Shown here: positions 7,468 through 12,213 of the stretch, one piece after another
Layout of the letters: every line of letters begins with the position of its first letter
How positions within the stretch are numbered: the stretch's first letter is position 1
Assembly (NCBI GenBank): GCA_021819605.1
Contig: JAKAQT010000038.1
Location: 1-12,213, forward strand
Reading direction: 5' to 3'
Source of the DNA: Thermoplasmata archaeon
GTDB taxonomy: Archaea > Thermoplasmatota > Thermoplasmata > Thermoplasmatales > Thermoplasmataceae
Length of the DNA: 12,213 bases
Translations under genes and position numbers: made by a program
Notes under the pieces: generated by a model
The model's input: the letters and a program-made list of their open reading frames with translations, nothing else
Told to the model about the DNA's origin: nothing
The model's database searches: none

Positions 7468-7653
7468 ATGACACGATATATATTCAGATGCGCCGATGCT
7501 GGTTATCAGTGCAGTTATGAAGTAGAGGGCAATTCCCATGAAGAAATAATTCCTAAGATAAGAATCCATGCTAGGTATGCACATAACCTCTTTGAGATAA
7601 ATGATGACCAGATGAAGAAGTTCCAGGAAGCTATTAAGGAGAAAAAATCCTGA
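7468..7653 (+). CDS. DUF1059 family small protein
   Basis: A 61-residue protein that matches the DUF1059 pattern closely: an N-terminal strand with Cys8, the GYQCSYEVEG turn with Cys15, an EEIIPKI helix, then HARYAHN with His34 and His39, and a final helix. The paired Cys and His residues suggest a small metal-binding fold, but no function is established for the family as far as I know. It opens the plus-strand unit and ends 10 nt before the NOG1-like GTPase gene, so the two are probably cotranscribed. Confidence 0.85.
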   Translation: MTRYIFRCADAGYQCSYEVEGNSHEEIIPKIRIHARYAHNLFEINDDQMKKFQEAIKEKKS

Positions 7654-7663
7654 AGATTTTCAT

Positions 7664-8614
7664 ATGTTTACAAGAATACCGACGGTCCTGCGAAGCCAGG
7701 AGATAATTGACAAGTCCTTCCTGCGGGCCTCCAGGATAACAGAACCATACCATCCAAAAATAGAGGACAAGATCCGTAAGGAGATAATGGACCGCGTGTC
7801 AACCATAGAAAGCACGACATGCTCGCACCTGACAAAGCTGGTAAAGAAATTCCCAACAATAGAGCTGATTCATCCTTTCTACCGGGACATGATTGACCTG
7901 ATGTTTGACATAGATCACTACAAGGTCAGCCTCAGCAAGGTACAGTGGGCATCCGAGAGGATCACGGACCTCAGCACAGACGTCATCAGGAGGCTGCGAT
8001 CCGGAAAGAAGGTCGAGGACCTTAACCGCATGATGAGAGAATATTATGGAAGATTCTCATCCATAATGCTGAGCATAGACAAGGATTTGTCATTCCTGGG
8101 AAGCTGCAGGGACTGGATAAGGCAGATTCCCGACATAAATCCCGATCTGCCGACCTTCCTTGTGGCAGGGATGCCAAATGTTGGAAAGAGTTCCTTGCTT
8201 TCCGCTCTGACGGGAACAAGCCCAAAGGTTGCACCGTATCCCTTTACCACACAGAGCATATTCATCGGCTACACCACCATCGGCGGAAAGAAGGTCCAGA
8301 TCATTGATACCCCTGGAATTCTTGACCGCCCAATGGCCAAGAGGAATGAGATGGAACTGAAGTCCATTCTCTCCCTGAAGGATATCCGCGGCACGGTGCT
8401 GTTCCTCCTTGATCCCACCGGGCATTCCAGCTACTCCCTTGAACAGCAGGAGAAGCTTTATCAGGAAATCCGTAAATCGCTGCTATCGCCAATTATCAGA
8501 GTTCAGGCGAAGTGCGATCTCACTGATGTCAGGGTGGAAGAAATAGCCATATCTGCATCAACCGGGACTGGAATGGGCAGGCTGAGAGAAGAGATGGAAA
8601 AATACGTAAAATAG
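7664..8614 (+). CDS. NOG1-like GTPase (Obg/TRAFAC class), ribosome biogenesis
   Basis: A 316-residue protein with the NOG1 layout: an N-terminal helical region (1-160, ending DINPDLPTFLVAG) followed by a G domain. Visible motifs are G1 GMPNVGKSS (169-177), G2 PFTT (193-196), G3 DTPG (215-218) and a G5-like ISAST (296-300). The G4 motif, normally NKxD, reads AKCD (282-285). Eukaryotic NOG1 acts in assembly of the large ribosomal subunit, and a similar role is likely for archaeal members but is inferred. It lacks the long C-terminal extension of eukaryotic NOG1, as expected in archaea. It follows the DUF1059 gene by 10 nt, and its stop codon abuts the GTG start of gltX, pointing to a translation-related operon. 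No strong ribosome site precedes the ATG. Confidence 0.92.
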   Translation: MFTRIPTVLRSQEIIDKSFLRASRITEPYHPKIEDKIRKEIMDRVSTIESTTCSHLTKLVKKFPTIELIHPFYRDMIDLMFDIDHYKVSLSKVQWASERITDLSTDVIRRLRSGKKVEDLNRMMREYYGRFSSIMLSIDKDLSFLGSCRDWIRQIPDINPDLPTFLVAGMPNVGKSSLLSALTGTSPKVAPYPFTTQSIFIGYTTIGGKKVQIIDTPGILDRPMAKRNEMELKSILSLKDIRGTVLFLLDPTGHSSYSLEQQEKLYQEIRKSLLSPIIRVQAKCDLTDVRVEEIAISASTGTGMGRLREEMEKYVK

Positions 8615-10279
8615 GTGATTCTCCTGAATCTGGAAGAGGAAATCAGAAAACAGGCAATAAGGAATGCCTTTCAGCATGACGGAAAGGCCAACGCCGGTTC
8701 GGTAATAAGCAAGATCCTGGGTGAATTCCCGGATTACAGGAAAAATGCCGGAGAACTGGCAAGGCTTGTCAATGCGGAACTGCAAAAGATCAACGCAATG
8801 TCTCCAGAAGAGATAACTGCAATAGTACGCAGGGAATTTCCGGAGTTTGAGGTCAGGGAAAAGAAGGTACAGGTTCACAGCCTCCCTGAACTGAGGAATG
8901 TGAATGGTCCTGTTGTCATGAGAATGGCCCCCTCCCCGTCGGGACCGCTGCATATCGGCCACTCCAGGATGGCCATTCTCAATGACGAGTACGTCAAGAG
9001 ATATGGGGGTAAACTCATACTGAGAATTGAGGATACAAACCCTGCCAACATTGACCCCATAGCATATGAACAGATTCCAAGGGACCTTGAATGGCTGGGA
9101 GTCACAGTGCACCAGATCGCAATACAGTCAGACAGGATGGAACTTTATTACGAACAAGCAAGAAAACTGATTGCAGCGGGTCATGCCTATGTCTGTTCCT
9201 GTGTACCCGAAGATTTCAAGCGCAAGCTCTCTGCTTCCATTGCCTGCCCCCACAGGGAAACAACCCCAGAAGAGAACCTAGAAGGATTCCAGAAGATGGT
9301 AGACGGAACGTTCTCTCAGGGAGAAGCTGTCCTCATTATAAAGACGGGCCTGAGTCACCCCAATCCATCCGTCAGGGACTGGATTGCCTTCAGGATCAGC
9401 GATGCAGTTCATCCCCGGCACGGAAAGGAATATCACGCATACCCTATGATGAACTTCAGCGTGGCCGTGGATGATCATCTGCTTGGTTTGACCCATGTTA
9501 TCCGAGGCAAGGATCATATCAATAATACAGAGAAACAGAAATACATATTCAGCTATAACAACTGGAAACTCCCTGAATACTACCATTACGGCCTTGTGGA
9601 CTTTCCAGGGGTGATTCTCAAGACCTCCATTATAAAGAAGGGGCTTGCGGAGGGTAAATATTCTGGTTGGGACGACATCAGGCTCGGCACCCTCCTGGCT
9701 TTCAGGAAGAGGGGCTTTTCGCCTGAAACGTTCAGGAAATACTGGGTCCAATCCGGAATGAGGGAAATTGATTCTGAATTCTCCGTGGAAATATTCAATT
9801 CCATAAACAAGGAAATAATTGATTCCAGGACACCGCGCTTCTTCTATGTCCCAAATCCGGTCCAGATTAAAATTAATAATGGCAGTCAGCTTTCCAGCAA
9901 GGCACCGTACCACCCATCTCACCCAGAGATGGGATACCGCATATATGCCCTGGGAAATGATCCATCACTATTTGTGCCTGCCGCCGATTGGAATTCGCTG
10001 CCTGATGGTGCTGAACTGCGTCTGAAGGACCTGTGCAACGTTAAGAAGTCCGGTTCTTCCGCCGAATATGCAGGAACTGCCATGAAAGACAGAAAAGCAA
10101 GGATAATCCAGTGGGTTCCGGAAAACGCCAGGGATTTCACCGTAAATAAGCCTGATGGTACCCAGGACATGGGGCTCATTGAACCACTTGCTGAAAAATA
10201 CCGGGGAGTGGCTCAGCTGGAACGGTACGGATACGTGAACATTGCATCTGAGCAGACTGGATTCTTCACCCATCCATAA
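8615..10279 (+). CDS. gltX: Glutamyl-tRNA synthetase, archaeal type
   Basis: Attaches glutamate to tRNA(Glu); in many archaea the enzyme also charges tRNA(Gln) for later amidation. The 554 residues show the archaeal layout: an N-terminal helical extension (1-95), class I catalytic domain with MAPSPSGPLHIGH (HIGH at 113-116), RIEDTNP (137-143), YPMMNFSVAVDDHLLGLTHV (276-295) and RGKDH (297-301), then a beta-barrel anticodon-binding region. The KMSKS-equivalent loop reads VILKTSIIKKG (333-343), and the usual WDDPR is WDDIR (352-356), both somewhat degenerate. The start is GTG directly after the NOG1 stop codon (TAGGTG). It is favoured because the N-terminal helix resembles archaeal homologues and the next ATG falls 61 codons later. 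Expression probably depends on translation from the preceding gene. It converges on the PRC-barrel gene with a 10 nt gap. Confidence 0.95.
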   Translation: MILLNLEEEIRKQAIRNAFQHDGKANAGSVISKILGEFPDYRKNAGELARLVNAELQKINAMSPEEITAIVRREFPEFEVREKKVQVHSLPELRNVNGPVVMRMAPSPSGPLHIGHSRMAILNDEYVKRYGGKLILRIEDTNPANIDPIAYEQIPRDLEWLGVTVHQIAIQSDRMELYYEQARKLIAAGHAYVCSCVPEDFKRKLSASIACPHRETTPEENLEGFQKMVDGTFSQGEAVLIIKTGLSHPNPSVRDWIAFRISDAVHPRHGKEYHAYPMMNFSVAVDDHLLGLTHVIRGKDHINNTEKQKYIFSYNNWKLPEYYHYGLVDFPGVILKTSIIKKGLAEGKYSGWDDIRLGTLLAFRKRGFSPETFRKYWVQSGMREIDSEFSVEIFNSINKEIIDSRTPRFFYVPNPVQIKINNGSQLSSKAPYHPSHPEMGYRIYALGNDPSLFVPAADWNSLPDGAELRLKDLCNVKKSGSSAEYAGTAMKDRKARIIQWVPENARDFTVNKPDGTQDMGLIEPLAEKYRGVAQLERYGYVNIASEQTGFFTHP

Positions 10280-10283
10280 TACT

Positions 10284-10314
10284 AAAAAATCATTCCTGAG
10301 GTATCTTCAGGAAT
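10284..10314 (-). terminator. Hairpin plus T-tract at the end of the PRC-barrel gene
   Basis: A perfect 8 bp inverted repeat, ATTCCTGA (10292-10299) and TCAGGAAT (10307-10314), with a 7 nt loop. Read on the minus strand it is followed within 2 nt by TTTTTT (10284-10289). It overlaps the last codons and stop of the PRC-barrel gene and sits just beyond the gltX stop. The T-tract orientation favours termination of the minus-strand unit. Archaeal termination depends mainly on T-tracts, so the hairpin's contribution is uncertain. Confidence 0.5.
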
Positions 10315-10541
10315 GCCGGAAATTTTCTAAGCAGGACGATCTGGCCTATGGCCTTGATCCACCTGAATGGTATGCTTATGGCAGAACTCATTTCCACAAG
10401 CTCGGAATTTGGATGATCGATGTACAGACCATATATTTCCTGGGTTTCAATGTCTAAAATTATATCCGTGACCGTACCGACCAGAACACCTTTATCGGTA
10501 TAGACCGGCATGTCGCGAAGTTCTGTAACCTCTGTTAGCAT
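10290..10541 (-). CDS. PRC-barrel domain protein
   Basis: An 83-residue protein that is essentially one PRC-barrel domain: LRDMPVYTDKGVLVGTVTDI (8-27), a beta strand ILDIETQEIYGLYID, then ISIPFRWIKAIGQIVLL (56-72), matching the family pattern of VYxxxGxxxGxVxDhxhD and a late IPxxxhxxIG. Stand-alone archaeal PRC-barrel proteins of this size are known. In haloarchaea related small PRC proteins (CdpB) take part in FtsZ-based division, and other PRC domains occur in RimM; neither role can be assigned here. A TATA box (TTTATATC) centred about 26 nt before the ATG and no Shine-Dalgarno site point to a leaderless transcript of its own, separate from the GMP synthase gene upstream. Confidence 0.85.
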   Translation of the reverse strand: MLTEVTELRDMPVYTDKGVLVGTVTDIILDIETQEIYGLYIDHPNSELVEMSSAISIPFRWIKAIGQIVLLRKFPAFLKIPQE

Positions 10542-10563
10542 TCAGCTGACTAAAGTTAAAATG

Positions 10564-10571
10564 GATATAAA
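10564..10571 (-). promoter_or_regulatory. TATA box of the PRC-barrel gene
   Basis: TTTATATC on the minus strand, centred about 26 nt before the ATG at 10541, the expected distance for an archaeal leaderless message. It lies in the 42 bp gap after the GMP synthase subunit gene. Confidence 0.6.
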
Positions 10572-10583
10572 TTTTCGCCGGAT

Positions 10584-11150
10584 TCACTTTTTGCAGGACT
10601 CGGCAAAATTTTTCATGAGTTCCTTCCCAAACTGTGTATTGTCAACTTCAGGGTGGAATTGAACTCCGTATATGGGCCTGTTTCTGTGCTCAAATGCCTG
10701 GATGCTGCACGTCTTTGACGATGCCAGGACTTCAAAATCCCTGGTCAGGCTCTTGACCTCATCGTTATGATTTTCCCAGGCAGTTATCCGTTCAGGAATT
10801 CCGGTAAAAATGCGGTCAACCTTGCTGAAAACAACTTCAGTCCTGCCAAATTCAGGATGCACCCCGGGCCCGACCTCTCCTCCGAAATGCAGAGCAATAA
10901 ACTGGGCTCCAACACATATGCCAAGGATTGGGTATGAATGATCGTCGATAAACTTCCCAACATTTCCAAGCTTGTCCAGCTCAGAGACTATGCTTGGCGC
11001 CCCGCCTGAAAAAACCAGCCCATCAATTTCATCAAGTTCGTGTGAATCCACAGTGTTTGGAACGATCCTGCTCTCCACACCAAGATCCCTGAGAACGCGG
11101 TATTCACGGTGGGTCCACTGTCCACCGTTGTCCACAACGAATATCTTCAT
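10584..11150 (-). CDS. guaAa: GMP synthase glutaminase subunit (subunit A)
   Basis: A stand-alone class I glutamine amidotransferase that releases ammonia from glutamine for conversion of XMP to GMP; in many archaea the ATP-pyrophosphatase subunit is a separate protein. The 188 residues match the subunit's usual size. The catalytic triad is visible as Cys79 in GICVGAQ (77-83), His166 and Glu168 in QFHPEV (164-169), and the oxyanion-loop text is FSGGAPS (47-53). The N-terminus MKIFVVDNGGQWTHREYRVL is typical of archaeal GuaA subunit A rather than CarA, TrpG or PyrG. The synthetase subunit is not in this window. The gene starts 6 nt after the TFB stop codon, so it is probably cotranscribed with tfb; no clear Shine-Dalgarno site is present. 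Confidence 0.94.
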   Translation of the reverse strand: MKIFVVDNGGQWTHREYRVLRDLGVESRIVPNTVDSHELDEIDGLVFSGGAPSIVSELDKLGNVGKFIDDHSYPILGICVGAQFIALHFGGEVGPGVHPEFGRTEVVFSKVDRIFTGIPERITAWENHNDEVKSLTRDFEVLASSKTCSIQAFEHRNRPIYGVQFHPEVDNTQFGKELMKNFAESCKK

Positions 11151-11156
11151 CCGAGA

Positions 11157-12089
11157 TTATTCCATTCCAGGTATTCCCAGTGATTTGCTGATCTCCTTGT
11201 ACCTGTTTCTGATTGTTACCTCGGTAACACCGGAAACACGTGCGATTTCCTTCTGTGTCCTTGGCTTGCCCACCATGACAGATGCGATGTATATGGAGGC
11301 TGCTGCCACCCCGGTTGGCCCTTTCCCTGAGGAAATCCCAAGTTCAATTGATCTCCTTACTATGTCCTCGCTCACAATGATTGCCTGCTTGTCCAGGTCA
11401 AGTTTGCTGCAGAACTGGGCAACATATGAGTAAGGCGTTGTTGGTTTAAGATTCAGGCTAAGCTCCTTGGCCAGATGCCGGTAAGCCTTTCCTATTTTCT
11501 TCTTGTTTACCTCAGATGCCTTTGAAATTTCATCCAGCGTCCTGGGGAGATTGACCATTCTGCATGCTGCATAAATGGATGCACAGACTATGCTTTCTAT
11601 GCTTCTTCCTCTGATAAGGTTCTTCTCCACGGCCCTTCTGTATATGAGCGCCGCGGTTTCCTTGATATCCTTTGGAATCCCGAGTTTAGCGCCATTGTCA
11701 TTGAGCATCTGAAGCGCCAGCGACAGATTCCTTTCGGCAGCGTTGCTGACCCTTATTCTCTGGTGCCACTTTCTGACCCTGTATATCTGTGCACGATTTT
11801 TATGCGGAATCCGCTTGCCATAATAATCCTTGTTGGACCATGATATCTCGGTTGCCAGCCCTTTGTCATGGCTCAAAAAAGTCATGGGCGATCCAGTTCT
11901 TGCCCGTCTGTCGTCCTGTTCAGAATCAAATGCACGCCATTCCGGCCCCTGATCAATAAAAGAGTCCTCAATGACCATTCCACAATCGCTGCAAATAAGC
12001 TCTCCCCGCTCGTAGTCCCTAATAAGATGCTCGGAACCGCATTCCTGGCATTTTTTGGTTACTTCCTGATCTATGTTTGAACCCATCAT
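11157..12089 (-). CDS. tfb: Transcription initiation factor B (TFB, archaeal TFIIB)
   Basis: Binds the TBP-TATA complex and recruits RNA polymerase. The 310 residues show an N-terminal zinc ribbon with Cys14, Cys17, Cys33 and Cys36 (CQECG and CSDCG), the B-reader/linker region from GPEWRAFDSEQDD through RRARTGSPMTFLSHDKGLAT (61-80), and two cyclin-like repeats, roughly 105-205 and 215-305. The second holds the helix-turn-helix for the BRE (PRTQKEIARVSGVTEVTIRNR, about 276-296). Nothing appears truncated. Two adjacent ATGs occur (12089 and 12086); a TATA-like element about 21-24 nt upstream favours a leaderless start at one of them. Thermoplasmata commonly have more than one TFB, and which paralogue this is cannot be decided here. 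Confidence 0.97.
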   Translation of the reverse strand: MMGSNIDQEVTKKCQECGSEHLIRDYERGELICSDCGMVIEDSFIDQGPEWRAFDSEQDDRRARTGSPMTFLSHDKGLATEISWSNKDYYGKRIPHKNRAQIYRVRKWHQRIRVSNAAERNLSLALQMLNDNGAKLGIPKDIKETAALIYRRAVEKNLIRGRSIESIVCASIYAACRMVNLPRTLDEISKASEVNKKKIGKAYRHLAKELSLNLKPTTPYSYVAQFCSKLDLDKQAIIVSEDIVRRSIELGISSGKGPTGVAAASIYIASVMVGKPRTQKEIARVSGVTEVTIRNRYKEISKSLGIPGME

Positions 12090-12104
12090 AACACCCGCAG
12101 ATAA

Positions 12105-12115
12105 TTATTAAATAC
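12105..12115 (-). promoter_or_regulatory. Putative TATA box of tfb
   Basis: GTATTTAATAA on the minus strand, centred about 21 nt before the first ATG and 24 nt before the second. The sequence just before the start (GCGGGTGTT) is only a weak ribosome site, so a leaderless transcript starting near the second ATG is plausible. Confidence 0.4.
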
Positions 12116-12213
12116 GACATAGGAGCGGATATTAAATCTTTTCTATTTTTACTATATTAATATTTCACTGACAAATTTTGATCAGACTTTAAATAGTATG
12201 TTATGCATCATAC
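12116..12213. other. AT-rich intergenic DNA at the right edge
   Basis: About 100 bp without a supported gene. It holds several more TATA-like stretches: TATATTAATATTT near 12154-12166 and TTTAAATA at 12188-12195. It is probably promoter DNA for tfb and perhaps for a gene beyond the edge. Short ATG-initiated stretches on the plus strand at the very end are too short to judge. Confidence 0.35.

Noticed and set aside
9278..9922. Minus-strand open frame (214 codons) opposite gltX
   Set aside because: It lies wholly within the conserved catalytic region of GluRS on the other strand; no motif or ribosome site.
12196..12213. Inverted repeat GTATG/CATAC at the right edge as an operator
   Set aside because: Only 5 bp arms with an 8 nt spacer and a non-symmetric centre, so it could easily be chance; it is also cut off from its context.
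1..12213. CRISPR arrays, transposases, tRNA or rRNA genes, toxin-antitoxin or defence islands
   Set aside because: I looked for repeated units, terminal repeats, tRNA-like T-loop sequences and recombinase motifs and saw none; nearly all DNA is accounted for by housekeeping genes.

Overview
The window looks like chromosomal DNA of an archaeon, most likely a member of the Thermoplasmata (Thermoplasmatales or relatives). The evidence is a TFIIB-type transcription factor (TFB), a separate glutaminase subunit of GMP synthase, an archaeal-type glutamyl-tRNA synthetase, a NOG1-like GTPase, archaeal TATA boxes (several about 25 nt before start codons), and bacterial-type DNA gyrase, which some Euryarchaeota including Thermoplasma carry. 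Arginine is often encoded by AGG/AGA. The placement is inferred from gene content, not from a phylogeny.

Layout. From about 7.4 kb leftward, all genes are on the minus strand: a two-frame coiled-coil locus (6866-7418), an 81-residue possibly TusA-like protein, gyrB, gyrA, homoserine dehydrogenase, an MBL-fold hydrolase, and the first 22 codons of an unidentified gene cut by the left edge. gyrB, gyrA, the dehydrogenase and the hydrolase are packed tightly enough (9 nt gap, 14 nt overlap, 17 nt gap) to be one transcription unit. From 7468 rightward, a plus-strand unit holds a DUF1059 protein, the NOG1-like GTPase and glutamyl-tRNA synthetase. It converges on a minus-strand block of a PRC-barrel protein, GMP synthase subunit A and TFB, with AT-rich promoter DNA at the right edge.

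Most of this is core information processing (supercoiling, promoter recognition, ribosome assembly, tRNA charging) with some metabolism (homoserine and GMP synthesis). I see no mobile element, CRISPR array, RNA gene or clear defence system, and no undescribed multigene system that I could defend.

Points that deserve a second look: the coiled-coil locus, where two frames meet at a UGA that a +1 shift would bypass; degenerate signature motifs in NOG1 (G4) and GluRS (KMSKS); the unusual GyrA quinolone-pocket residues; a palindromic TATA element between divergent genes; and a hairpin plus T-tract overlapping the end of the PRC-barrel gene.
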